DNA of 64,000 nt from Verrucomicrobiia bacterium (lineage in GTDB: Bacteria > Verrucomicrobiota > Verrucomicrobiia > Verrucomicrobiales > Akkermansiaceae). This document shows, one piece after another, positions 25,980-34,567 of the stretch (position 1 is its first letter; each line of letters opens with the position of its first letter). The stretch is from positions 62,001 to 126,000 of the forward strand of contig JAUIGV010000001.1 of NCBI GenBank assembly GCA_030432565.1, read 5' to 3'. The notes under the pieces were generated by a model, which saw only the letters and a program-made list of their open reading frames with translations, did not search any database and had not been told where the DNA came from. A program made the translations under genes and the position numbers.

Positions 25980-26576
25980 CTAGCTTTGGGGCGCTGCAGC
26001 AGGAGCTGGCTTGGCGGCTTCCACGACCTTGTATTTGGTGGTATTGATGGCTGCCTTGATTTTTTTGGCGTCGGTCTTCTTGGCGTCAAAGGTGACGTTT
26101 ACGGTTCCGCTCATGTGGCAGACTTTGTCGACGTTTACAACACCATCGGTCTTGGCGAGGACGGTGGTGAGATGGTTGCTGCAGGACTGGCAGGCGAGGC
26201 CCTTGACCTTAACCGAAGTTCTGTGGCCGGTGACCTTGATTCCGTTCTGAGCGACAGCTTTCTCGATGTCGGCGACCTTCATTTTGTCGGCGTCATACTT
26301 GACCATGACAGTGCCGGACTTGGTGCAGGTCGAGCAGTGGGTGATGCCGGCCATGGCTCCAAGAGCGATTTTGGCGGTCTCGGCGGCACCTTCTTTTTCA
26401 AGACCGGTGACAGCGAGCTTCACCATGGGACCACAGCAGTCGTCAGCACAGGTTCCAGCTTCGCATTTGCTGGCGGCACACTTGCTGGTGGGGCATTTTT
26501 TGGCGGCGGGAGCTTCCTGAGCGCTTGCGAACGATCCGAAGGCTAGAAGAGAAGTGAGGGCAATGATATTTTTCAT
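25980..26576 (-). CDS. Exported heavy-metal-associated (HMA) domain protein
   Basis: About 198 residues from ATG at 26576, with signal peptide IIALTSLLAFGSFASA. A cysteine-rich segment follows (KCPTSKC, ASKCEAGTC, ADDCCGP). Then two related units: the first ends THCSTCTKSGTVMVKYDADK; the second has a standard HMA motif GLACQSCSNHL and then VCHMSGTVNVTFDAKK. The second unit is a normal ferredoxin-like metal-binding domain; the first has its CxxC in the later, SGTV-proximal place. It probably binds copper, zinc or mercury in the periplasm. Divergent from the flavoprotein at 26651, with a terminator after its stop. Confidence 0.75.
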   Translation of the reverse strand: MKNIIALTSLLAFGSFASAQEAPAAKKCPTSKCAASKCEAGTCADDCCGPMVKLAVTGLEKEGAAETAKIALGAMAGITHCSTCTKSGTVMVKYDADKMKVADIEKAVAQNGIKVTGHRTSVKVKGLACQSCSNHLTTVLAKTDGVVNVDKVCHMSGTVNVTFDAKKTDAKKIKAAINTTKYKVVEAAKPAPAAAPQS

Positions 26577-26650
26577 ACGCAATGAGTATAATGCACAAGC
26601 GGAGCATTTATTCCTCAAATTTTTGTTTTTTTTGTGACAGTTTCCGGGCC

Positions 26651-28000
26651 ATGAAGCGCCGCCAGTTTGTGGGGACCTCGATTTTTGCGGGTATGCCGTT
26701 CATAATGAGGGCGGAAGAGGGATACCTAAAGCCGGGGGAGACTGGATACGACCAGGCACGCCAGCTTTTCAATTCGGACCTGTCGCCAAAGCCCGCCTAC
26801 ATTGCGGCCTGTCGAAGTGAGGAGGAGGTTCGCAAGGCGATCACTTTTGCGCGCAATGAGAATCTCTCGGTTTCGGTAAAATCGGGCGGGCATTGTTTTA
26901 TCGGAAGCTCGATGAGTGATGGCAGCCTGTCGATCGATCTGGGTGGAATGTCGCAGCGGGTTTATCTTCCCGAGTCCAAGGAGTTGATTGCGGGGCCCGG
27001 GGTGAAACTGGGGAAGCTCTATGATGTTCTTTTGCCCCAGGGGCGGATCTTACCAGCCGGATCGTGTGCCGGAGTGGGATTGGGCGGGCTGGCCCTCGGG
27101 GGCGGGTATGGACTGTTCGCGAGGCAATGGGGGCTGACTTCCGACCACATGCAGAGGGTAAAGATGGTGAATGGGAAGGGAGAATTGATGGACTCGAAAG
27201 ACGATCCGGAGCTACTCTGGGCTTGTCGAGGCGGGGGGAATGGGAACTTCGGGGTGGTGACCTCGATGGAATTTCAAACCCGTGCGGTGAGATCGACCTT
27301 CGGAGCCCAAAGGTTTGTGGTGCGGGGATTTTCCGCAAAGAAGGCGGTGGCGATGATGCGCGATTGGTTTGAGCTCGCCGCCGGGTTGCCTGAGCCGATT
27401 TTCTCGGGCTTTGTCTTCAACGGCCGTCAAATCACGGTTTTGATGACAACCTCTTTCACCACCGGAGGCCCGGCTTTTCGTAAGGCGGCTGCGGCGATGA
27501 AGCGAATTGGTTTTGGCTCGAAGGGTGGGATCAATTCACCGACGGCCAAAGCCCTGGCGCGCTACTACGGGCAAGCCGGGCCGCTCCCTTTTTACAACGT
27601 CAGCGGAGGATTCTACCACGGATTTAAAGATGTGGAGCATGCCTCCGGCGAGGTTGCGGATAAGGTGATGGGGACAGGGGGGCTGATTTTTCAGGTGAAT
27701 ACCTTGGGAGGAGCCATTACCCGGGGCCCTGATTCAGCCTATCCTCACCGCGAGTATCCTTTCATGGGCGAGATTCAGGCATACTGGCAAAGAAAAAGTC
27801 AGCGGGAGGCCTTGATCGCAAACGTTACTGCTTTGCGGAAAGCAATTGGAGCGAAGGCGCACTACCGCAATTATCCGGATGCTACTCTGGAGAATCCGCT
27901 TGAAGCCTATTACGGGTCAAGCCTGCTTCAGCTCAGGGCGCTCAAGGTGAGATACGATCCTGATAATTTGATCCGTCACCCGCAGTCCCTTACGAGCTGA
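26651..28000 (+). CDS. Berberine-bridge-type FAD oxidase
   Basis: About 449 residues from ATG at 26651 (MKRRQFVGTSIFAGMPF, a Tat-like leader with one RR pair); the open-frame start at 26582 is rejected. FAD_binding_4 domain: SVKSGGHCFIG holds the histidine that normally carries FAD, and SCAGVGLGGLALGGGYG has the cysteine used for second (6-S-cysteinyl) attachment in bicovalent members. The C-terminal BBE motif is present: NYPDATLENPLEAYYG, LKVRYDPDNLI. Members oxidise sugars, oligosaccharides or alkaloids with oxygen. Its 3' end overlaps the convergent ArsC-family gene by 11 nt. Confidence 0.88.
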   Translation: MKRRQFVGTSIFAGMPFIMRAEEGYLKPGETGYDQARQLFNSDLSPKPAYIAACRSEEEVRKAITFARNENLSVSVKSGGHCFIGSSMSDGSLSIDLGGMSQRVYLPESKELIAGPGVKLGKLYDVLLPQGRILPAGSCAGVGLGGLALGGGYGLFARQWGLTSDHMQRVKMVNGKGELMDSKDDPELLWACRGGGNGNFGVVTSMEFQTRAVRSTFGAQRFVVRGFSAKKAVAMMRDWFELAAGLPEPIFSGFVFNGRQITVLMTTSFTTGGPAFRKAAAAMKRIGFGSKGGINSPTAKALARYYGQAGPLPFYNVSGGFYHGFKDVEHASGEVADKVMGTGGLIFQVNTLGGAITRGPDSAYPHREYPFMGEIQAYWQRKSQREALIANVTALRKAIGAKAHYRNYPDATLENPLEAYYGSSLLQLRALKVRYDPDNLIRHPQSLTS

Positions 28001-28349
28001 GGAAGTCGATGATCCGTTGCTTGGGGCGTCCGATGATCGCCTTGTCTTTGGTGACCAAAACAGGTCGCTGCAGGAGCTGTTTGTGCTTCACGAGGATGTC
28101 GACGACCGCCTTGGGATTGTCGACGTAGTCTTCGGGGTTGAGTTCAAGTTTTTTAAACTTGGAGTCTTTGCGGACTAAATCTTCAACCGGATCTTCGAGA
28201 ACTTCGACGATTTTCGTGAGTGTCGCTTCATCGGGGGGCGTCTTGATGTAAAGGATGACTTCGTGATCCACTCCGAGTTCCTCGGCGACCGCCAAGGCAT
28301 TTGTGGATGAACCTCAATGATTGAAATGGTATATGGTAACTTTCGCCAT
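27990..28349 (-). CDS. arsC: ArsC-family thiol reductase, predicted selenoprotein (TGA = Sec at codon 12)
   Basis: Read from ATG at 28349 the gene has 119 codons, the usual ArsC length, with one in-frame TGA at codon 12 (28316-28314). Codons 1-19 (MAKVTIYHFNH-U-GSSTNAL) align without gaps to the E. coli ArsC start (TIYHNPACGTSRNTL), putting TGA on catalytic Cys12. The arsenate-binding arginines of the family also correspond: Arg60 (EDLVRKD), Arg95 (LLQRPVL) and Arg108 (IGRPKQR). A hairpin placed like a SECIS element follows the TGA. Without readthrough, only a TTG at 28295 could start the frame and the active site would be lost. Predicted role: arsenate reductase or a related thiol/selenol oxidoreductase. 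Divergent from the DUF3472 gene (84-nt gap). Confidence 0.82.
28280..28297 (-). promoter_or_regulatory. Candidate bacterial SECIS hairpin
   Basis: In the mRNA, CCUUGGC, loop GGUC, GCCGAGG: seven pairs including one U-G, no bulge. The stem begins 16 nt and the loop 23 nt after the UGA, inside the range known for bacterial SECIS elements (roughly 16-37 nt), and the loop begins with G as expected for SelB binding. Confidence 0.7.
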
Positions 28350-28433
28350 GGGCGAGATTTAACATCGGGAGGGAGGGCGTCAAGCGGGAGGGTTTTGATA
28401 GGCGGAAGGGGTCGAAGTCCGTAGGGTCGGGTC

Positions 28434-30170
28434 ATGAAATTTGCCGTTTCTATGATGCTTGTCGTTTCTTTGCCTCTTTTCGGCGGTCCTCCTCAGAGGG
28501 TGGCGGGTGCGGAGGATGGAGTGTTCCATCTAGTCCAGCGCGGAGAGGGCGGCAAGTTGGTTCTGAATGCGACGAATGGCTTTTTCGAAAAAGGGAAAGT
28601 CAGGGCAACAGGTCAGCGGGCTGGTGACGATGACTGGAAGGAGTTCATCAAGGTTTCCTTTTCTGAACTTGAGTTTGTTCCTGGAACCGGGGGAGCCTCT
28701 GCAAGGTGGTATTTATGGTCCGGGACGGAGGGTGAAGTGAGGATGACGATCGAGCCGGGGAATGGATTTGGAAAGATGGGGGAGGGAGAAAGATGGTGGG
28801 TTTCGGTGAGGGGCAAGGAGCGGGAGTTTTCCCGTGAGTTCGATGGGAAGGTGGGAGAACAGGAAATCGTCCTTCCTGTCGTAAAGGGCAGGCAGACCTT
28901 GGTTATCGAGCGCGGCGGGAAGCCGGAGAGAGTGGCTGGGATTAAGTCGCTCACTTTATCGGGTGATCAGGTGAAAGATATCGCTTTGATGCGGGCCCGG
29001 TGGCGGCCTGCCGCTGTCCATACCCGGTATTGGTCGGAGAAATGTCCGGAACCGGTGATGTGGATTTTTGAAAGCCGGAGTTCATCAAAGGGGGCGAGCT
29101 ACAGTCCAATGACGACAAATTTCGGATACTTCGGGGCTGGTTTCGGGGACGACCAGCGGGCGGCCGGAGGGGTGAATTTTTCAATGTGGGCGCTCCCGCA
29201 AAGGGGAGCGAAGGAAAAGCTCCCTCAGCTTGAGCAGATGCCCCATCTATTGGCGACGGGAAACCCCGGGGCGCAGTTCAGTGGGTTTGGGCACGAGGGC
29301 TCGGGCGTGAAGGTTCGCAACTGGGTCCCGTATGCGCATCGACCCCGGTCGGTCATTCAGGCACTGCGGGTCGAGAAGAACGGGATTTACCACACCTATT
29401 ATGGTTATCTTTTCGATGAAGGGAGGAAGCAGTGGATTCTCTACGCGATGGGGAACAAGGTGCCTCGCAAAAATGCGAAAGCGACGGTCCGGGCTTCCTC
29501 GTTTTGTGAGATTCCGGGGCCGCCTCAAGTGGAGCGAACGGGAGATATCGAACGTGTATTGGATCGAAGGGGATGGTTCGTTGATGCTGCGGGAGAGATT
29601 TTTCAAGTGGATCGAATGACGACCAAAGGCCATTTTCAAAATCATGGAATCGCGATCAGCAAGGATCATTGGTTTCGGATGATGACCGGCGGATTGGATT
29701 TCCGCGAAGTTCCTGCCGAGGTGAAGTCTGATCACCTTCATGAGATTCCGGTTTACCTCCGTCCGGAGATCTTGAAGGGCCTCTATCGACTGCCGGCAAA
29801 GATTGGTGGGAGCCAGTTGATTGCGGCTGACTCCGAATCTGCGACGATCTCTTATCAGCTTGAAGTTCCGGGGACAGCGGCGAGAGGAGTGGTTTGGTAT
29901 GGTGAAGCGGATGCCCTCACTTTTGCCCCCCGGAAATTACATGGCACCGAGCGCGGAAGAGCGAGTGAAGAGTTGTTCTCGAAAGACCGGGTCTGGGCCT
30001 CCTCGACAACAGCTCAAGAACTTTCAAAAGGGAGCAATCGCTTTCAGCTTGGGAATCTGGAGCCGGGAACAAAATACTACTACCGGCTCCTCGTTGAAAA
30101 TGAAGAGGGAAAGTGCTGGGCCTTGCAATCGGGGTCATTCAAAACCCTCCAAGTGAACTTACCGCGTTGA
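28434..30170 (+). CDS. DUF3472 secreted protein with C-terminal fibronectin-type module
   Basis: 578 residues with signal peptide (MKFAVSMMLVVSLPLFGG). Residues about 25-190 look like a beta-sandwich (ARWYLWSGTEGEVRMTIEPG). Residues about 215-400 match DUF3472: TNFGYFGAGFGDDQR, GVNFSMWALP, HEGSGVKVRNWVPYAH, YHTYYGYLFDE. The C-terminal 100 residues resemble a fibronectin type III or purple-phosphatase-like sandwich (GTAARGVVWYGE, FQLGNLEPGTKYYYRLLVE). Enzymatic role unknown; such proteins accompany polysaccharide degradation loci. Its 3' end overlaps the convergent epimerase gene by 12 nt. Confidence 0.75.
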   Translation: MKFAVSMMLVVSLPLFGGPPQRVAGAEDGVFHLVQRGEGGKLVLNATNGFFEKGKVRATGQRAGDDDWKEFIKVSFSELEFVPGTGGASARWYLWSGTEGEVRMTIEPGNGFGKMGEGERWWVSVRGKEREFSREFDGKVGEQEIVLPVVKGRQTLVIERGGKPERVAGIKSLTLSGDQVKDIALMRARWRPAAVHTRYWSEKCPEPVMWIFESRSSSKGASYSPMTTNFGYFGAGFGDDQRAAGGVNFSMWALPQRGAKEKLPQLEQMPHLLATGNPGAQFSGFGHEGSGVKVRNWVPYAHRPRSVIQALRVEKNGIYHTYYGYLFDEGRKQWILYAMGNKVPRKNAKATVRASSFCEIPGPPQVERTGDIERVLDRRGWFVDAAGEIFQVDRMTTKGHFQNHGIAISKDHWFRMMTGGLDFREVPAEVKSDHLHEIPVYLRPEILKGLYRLPAKIGGSQLIAADSESATISYQLEVPGTAARGVVWYGEADALTFAPRKLHGTERGRASEELFSKDRVWASSTTAQELSKGSNRFQLGNLEPGTKYYYRLLVENEEGKCWALQSGSFKTLQVNLPR

Positions 30171-31193
30171 GAATTTGAAAATGCAGGTGTGGGAGTAGGT
30201 CTCGCCGGGTCTCAAAATAGTGTTTGGGAAATCAGGTTGATTTGGCGAGTCGGGGAACGCCTGGGTCTCGAGGCACAGTCCGGTGTATTTATGGGCGAGG
30301 AAGTTCCCCGTGTAGAATTGCACCCCGGGTTGGTCTGTCATTATTTCAAGGACACGTCCGCTTTGCTCGTCGTGTACGATAGCAGCAGTACTTAATTCTC
30401 CGGCAGCCCTTTTCCGGAGAACCCAGCAGTGGTCGTAGCCGTTTCCGAATTTAAGAGGCTCAAAGTCATTCTTGAGCCGTTCTCCGATCCTGGTGGGCCT
30501 GGTGAAGTCCATGGGGGTTCCTTGAACGCTTTCTTTTTTGCCGGTCGGAATTAAACCGGGCGTGGTGGGAAGGAAATGATCAGCATTTAATTGCAGTTCG
30601 TGATCCAGAATGGTTTTGGTGGGTTTGCCGGAAAGGTTCCAATAAGTGTGATTAATGAGATTGACCGGCGTTGGGGCATCGGTCTTGGCTTTCGCCTCAA
30701 AAATGAGCTCATTGTCTTCGGTGAGCCAGTAGGTGACGATGGCAGTGAGATTGCCGGGGTATCCTTCTTCACCGGCATCCGAGTAGTAGGTGAAACAGAC
30801 TCCGCTGGCTTTCGGGCGGATGACCGGTTGCCCCTTCCAGTGGACTTGGCCGAATCCCTTGATGCCACCATGGAGGTGGCAGGGGATACCGCCGGGGTCG
30901 TTGTTGGTGGCCAGTTTGTAGTCGGTGCCGTCGATGGAAAATTTGCCCTTTGCGATGCGGTTTCCGTAGCGGCCCACGGTGACGCCGAGGTAGTCCGGGT
31001 TTTCCAACCAGCCCTTGAACGAGCTCTTCCCGAGCGTGATGTTGGCAAGCTTGCCGTTACGATCCGGGGTGTTCACGGCCGCGACGATGGCGCCATATTC
31101 GCAAAGCCGAACTTCAACTCCGGATGAGTTCGTCAGCGTGAAGAGACGGACGGTTTGACCTTCGTCGGTGGTCCCGTAGGGAGTGGTTTCCAA
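30159..31193 (-). CDS. galM: Aldose 1-epimerase
   Basis: 344 residues, cytosolic (no signal). Interconverts alpha and beta anomers of galactose or glucose. Motifs: VRLCEYGAIV near the start, YLGVTVGRYGNRIAKGKF (sugar-binding Asn-Arg), CHLHGG with the first active histidine, NLINHTYWNLSG with the second, NGYDHCWVL, and a late LCLETQAFPDSPNQPDFP carrying the catalytic glutamate and the family signature. Complete, normal length. It follows the OmpA-like gene by 9 nt on the same strand, so probably shares its transcript. Confidence 0.95.
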   Translation of the reverse strand: METTPYGTTDEGQTVRLFTLTNSSGVEVRLCEYGAIVAAVNTPDRNGKLANITLGKSSFKGWLENPDYLGVTVGRYGNRIAKGKFSIDGTDYKLATNNDPGGIPCHLHGGIKGFGQVHWKGQPVIRPKASGVCFTYYSDAGEEGYPGNLTAIVTYWLTEDNELIFEAKAKTDAPTPVNLINHTYWNLSGKPTKTILDHELQLNADHFLPTTPGLIPTGKKESVQGTPMDFTRPTRIGERLKNDFEPLKFGNGYDHCWVLRKRAAGELSTAAIVHDEQSGRVLEIMTDQPGVQFYTGNFLAHKYTGLCLETQAFPDSPNQPDFPNTILRPGETYSHTCIFKFSTR

Positions 31194-31202
31194 AGCGGAG
31201 AA

Positions 31203-33083
31203 TTAGTCGAGGATTTCAACTTCAACTCGTCGATTCTGACGACGGTTGGCTTCGCTGGTATTGGGCACGGCTGGTTCGGTTTCGCCAACTCCCCGGAACT
31301 TGAGGCGAGCTGCCTGAATTCCCTTTGAGAGGAGGAAATCATGAAGTGACTTCGCGCGTTGTTGGCTGAGTTTGAGGTTGCCGTTGGCAGATCCGATATC
31401 GCAGGTGTGGCCTACGATTTCGAAGCGGGCACTCGGGAAGAGTTTGAGGACCTGCTGAACCTCGCTCAAGACCCGTGCTTGTTGCATGGTGACGTCAGCC
31501 TCCCCTTTGGCATAGCGCACGGGGTCGATTGAGGCGGTGGTCCGTTTGAGTGACACGAGCTGCTTTTCCAGAACGGTGGCGTTTATTTGCAGTTTGCCGA
31601 GTTCTTTCCGGGTGTTTGTCAGTTCTTCCTCGCGCTTTTTGAGCCGCGCCTCAAGGACTGCTTTTTCCTTTTCGAGTTCGGCAGCGTCTCCGGATACCTT
31701 GGGTTCCTTCGCAAGTTCGGTTCGAAGCTTTTGCAGCTCATCGTTGCGTTTGGTGATTTCCTGGGTCAAGCTGGTTTTCGCTTGTTCGAGATCCCGGTAA
31801 GCGGTTTCCAGTTTGTCACGGTCGGCCTTGAGGAGCTTGAAGCTTTTCTCGGTCGCCATCAAGCGATCCCGAATGATGGCTTGCTCTTCCATGAGTGCGG
31901 CATTCTTGTTTTTGATTTCCTCGGCATCCGCTGCCATTTTCTTGCTTTCGGCCAGCTCTGCTTCGAGGCGGTTGCGCAGACCCTTCGCTTTGACGAGTTC
32001 GGCCTTGGCCATGTCGACTGTGTTCTGGAGGAGGGCCTGCTCGGCGACGAGGCGGTTGTTGGTAGTATTCAACTTGGCGACTGAAGCCATTGCCTTTTCG
32101 TTTTTTTCGAGCTGGGCGCGCATGCTCACGATGTTTTTTTCCGCGTCCTTGATCTTTTTCTCCAGTTCAAGTCGCTTGGCCCCCAGGACCTCGTTGTTCT
32201 TTTTCAGCTCTTCATTGCTGGCGCTGCTGTCGTTGAGTTTCTTCTCGAGTTCATTCTTGGCTTGAATCAATACCGGGATTTCGAGAGTCCGTTTCACTTC
32301 GGCCGCGAGATGGGACTTGAGATTGGCTAATTGTTTCTCCCGTTCGGTGAGAATTTCCGAGAGGCGGGCTTGTTCCTTTTCGAGCCCGGTGGCTGCCGCC
32401 ATTGCTTTTTTGTGCTGCTCTTCGATGGGTCGAAGTCGTGCAATCTCGGCGTCCTGGGTCTTGATCTTTGTCTTCAGATCGAGGTTTTCTTTCTGGAGCG
32501 AGGCGATCTTCGCGATGGCCCCCTTGTGGCCCTGCTCTGCCTTCTCGAGCTTGGCCATGGTGGTCTTTAGGTCATTAAGGAGTTTGGCATACTCCGTTTT
32601 GATTTGCTTGAGCTCCTTCGTCGCCTGATCCCGTCCCTTGTTTGAGTCGTCCAGTTGACGCTGAAGTTGATCGGCTCGGACGAGGCGGGCGCGAGCGACG
32701 AGGAGTTCCTGGCGCTGGCGGTGGAGTTCGTTGCGCAGATTGACCATGTCTTGTTCGAGGAGCGCCTGGGTTCGCGGGTCCGGGCCGACAGGCTTCTTTT
32801 CTGCAAGTTTGGCGAGAGCTTGTTTCAGCTTATTTTGGAGATCCTGAACCTTGGCGGATTGATCGGGAGCCGACTTTGTTTTGAGGAGCCTGGCATAGTC
32901 CTTCTGAAGCTCGGTGTAATCCTGCAGGGTGCGACCGAAATCGGCTTCCAGAGTGAGGGCAAGGTCGATGAGGCGCTCACGGTCCTTTCGAACTTTGGAA
33001 AGCTCGTCCACGTTTTCCTGGGCGGAGAGAGGCGAGAGCATGGGGACCGAGAGCACGGCCAAAAGTGTGAAAATCTTGTTCAT
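31203..33083 (-). CDS. Exported coiled-coil protein with C-terminal OmpA domain
   Basis: 626 residues with signal peptide (MNKIFTLLAVLSVPMLSPLSA). Residues about 25-500 are nearly continuous coiled coil, full of Glu, Lys, Leu and Ala heptads (DLQNKLKQALAKLAEKK, KKNEVLGAKRLELEKK-like). The last 110 residues are an OmpA-like peptidoglycan-binding domain: RFEIVGHTCDIGSANGNLKLSQQRAKSLHDFL and NRRQNRRVEVEIL, with the Asp and Arg that contact diaminopimelate. A periplasm-spanning rod fixed to the cell wall is the likely role. First gene of a pair with galM. Confidence 0.88.
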   Translation of the reverse strand: MNKIFTLLAVLSVPMLSPLSAQENVDELSKVRKDRERLIDLALTLEADFGRTLQDYTELQKDYARLLKTKSAPDQSAKVQDLQNKLKQALAKLAEKKPVGPDPRTQALLEQDMVNLRNELHRQRQELLVARARLVRADQLQRQLDDSNKGRDQATKELKQIKTEYAKLLNDLKTTMAKLEKAEQGHKGAIAKIASLQKENLDLKTKIKTQDAEIARLRPIEEQHKKAMAAATGLEKEQARLSEILTEREKQLANLKSHLAAEVKRTLEIPVLIQAKNELEKKLNDSSASNEELKKNNEVLGAKRLELEKKIKDAEKNIVSMRAQLEKNEKAMASVAKLNTTNNRLVAEQALLQNTVDMAKAELVKAKGLRNRLEAELAESKKMAADAEEIKNKNAALMEEQAIIRDRLMATEKSFKLLKADRDKLETAYRDLEQAKTSLTQEITKRNDELQKLRTELAKEPKVSGDAAELEKEKAVLEARLKKREEELTNTRKELGKLQINATVLEKQLVSLKRTTASIDPVRYAKGEADVTMQQARVLSEVQQVLKLFPSARFEIVGHTCDIGSANGNLKLSQQRAKSLHDFLLSKGIQAARLKFRGVGETEPAVPNTSEANRRQNRRVEVEILD

Positions 33084-33185
33084 GATTTTTGGAAAAAAAG
33101 TTTCCTCTACAGGGCGATTCGAGACAAGGGTATTCCAGCCAGCTTCCTTGCCACCTTGGAAGCGAGGGAATCGTTACATTTAAGA

Positions 33186-34553
33186 ATGATTAAGAAATTT
33201 GCACTTATTCACATTTTGGGCGCTGCTTTGGCCGTTGCTGAAAAGCCCAATATCGTCCTGATTTATGCCGATGATTTGGGTTATACCGACCTCTCCTGCC
33301 AGGGTTCGAAGTATTACGAGACGCCAAATATCGATCGAATCGCGGAGGAAGGGATGACTTTCACCAACGCCTATGCGGGCGCGGCAAATTGTGCTCCATC
33401 GCGGGCCTGCATGATGTCCGGGAAATATACTCCACGACACGGGGTCTTTACAGTGGGGAATTCTGATCGTGGCAAGGCGAAGAACCGAAAGCTCATTCCG
33501 ATCAAGAATCAGCAAATTCTCGATGCCAAATTTGTGACGATGGCCGAGGCTCTGAAGTCGAAAGGCTATCGGACTTGTGTGGCAGGGAAGTGGCATTTGA
33601 GCGAGGATCCCACCAAAGATGGTTTTGACGTCAACTTTGGTGGAACGACCTGGGGTCATCCCAAGTCGTATTTTTCGCCTTACAAAAATCCCTACCTCAA
33701 GGACGGACCCAAAGGGGAACATTTGCCCGAGCGGCTTGGGAGAGATGTCGCCAACTGGATCAAGGAAAACTCCAAATCGCCTTTCTTTGTCTATCTGCCT
33801 TTCTATTCGGTCCACACCCCGATTCAGGCTCCCGAGAATTTGACCGCAAAGTATGAAAAGAAGGCTCCCGATGGTTCCCACAAGAATCCGAAGTATGCTG
33901 CGATGATCGATGCCATGGATCAGGCGGTGGGACACATCTTAAAAACCCTCGATGAGCAGAAACTCGCGAAAAATACCCTGGTGATCTTTACTTCGGACAA
34001 TGGTCCGCACGGGAGCATTTCGCGGGCCGAGCCGCTGCGCGGAGTAAAGGGTATGTATTATGAAGGTGGGATTCGGGAGCCCTTTTTGGTGCGCTTTCCC
34101 GGAGTAGTCGAAGCGGGTTCCAAAAACGAGACACCGATTGCGCAGATTGATCTCTATCCCACCTTTCTCGAACTCGCCGGGCAGACCGAGCCGGCCGGAC
34201 TCGATGGCGTGAGTCTTTTGCCGGCCTTCAAGAGTGGCGATTTGAAATCGCGTGCCCTCTTTTGGCATTTTCCGGGCTACCTGCAGAGCTACAAGGCGGA
34301 CCCGGATTCCGCTTCCAGGTTTTTCCGGACGACCCCGTGCAGTGTCATCCGGAAGGGAGATTGGAAACTCATTCAGTATTTTGAGGATGGAGTGATCGAG
34401 CTCTACAACTTGAAGAATGATCCTTCGGAGAAAACCAACCTGGCTTCAAAAAATGAAGCCAGGAAAACCGAACTTCTGGCTGAGCTGGAAGCATGGCAGA
34501 AAGAGACCAAGGCTCCCATTCCGACCGAGAAGAATCCGGCTTATCAGCAATAA
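33186..34553 (+). CDS. FGly-dependent sulfatase
   Basis: 455 residues from ATG at 33186; the open frame extends far upstream over the OmpA gene, but only this ATG is followed by a signal-like leader and PNIVLIYADDLGY, the metal-binding start of sulfatases. The formylglycine motif is CAPSR (Cys69), with RHGVF, GKWHLS and FTSDNGPHG as other active-site blocks. Likely exported and active on sulfated polysaccharide. A separate maturation enzyme would convert Cys69; none is seen in the window. Divergent from the OmpA-like gene, convergent with the lipoprotein at 34568. Confidence 0.92.
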   Translation: MIKKFALIHILGAALAVAEKPNIVLIYADDLGYTDLSCQGSKYYETPNIDRIAEEGMTFTNAYAGAANCAPSRACMMSGKYTPRHGVFTVGNSDRGKAKNRKLIPIKNQQILDAKFVTMAEALKSKGYRTCVAGKWHLSEDPTKDGFDVNFGGTTWGHPKSYFSPYKNPYLKDGPKGEHLPERLGRDVANWIKENSKSPFFVYLPFYSVHTPIQAPENLTAKYEKKAPDGSHKNPKYAAMIDAMDQAVGHILKTLDEQKLAKNTLVIFTSDNGPHGSISRAEPLRGVKGMYYEGGIREPFLVRFPGVVEAGSKNETPIAQIDLYPTFLELAGQTEPAGLDGVSLLPAFKSGDLKSRALFWHFPGYLQSYKADPDSASRFFRTTPCSVIRKGDWKLIQYFEDGVIELYNLKNDPSEKTNLASKNEARKTELLAELEAWQKETKAPIPTEKNPAYQQ

Positions 34554-34567
34554 CCGGCGATACGGAT

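Noticed and set aside
32655-33185. N-terminal extension of the sulfatase
   Set aside because: This stretch is the antisense shadow of the OmpA-like gene; the sulfatase leader begins at 33186.
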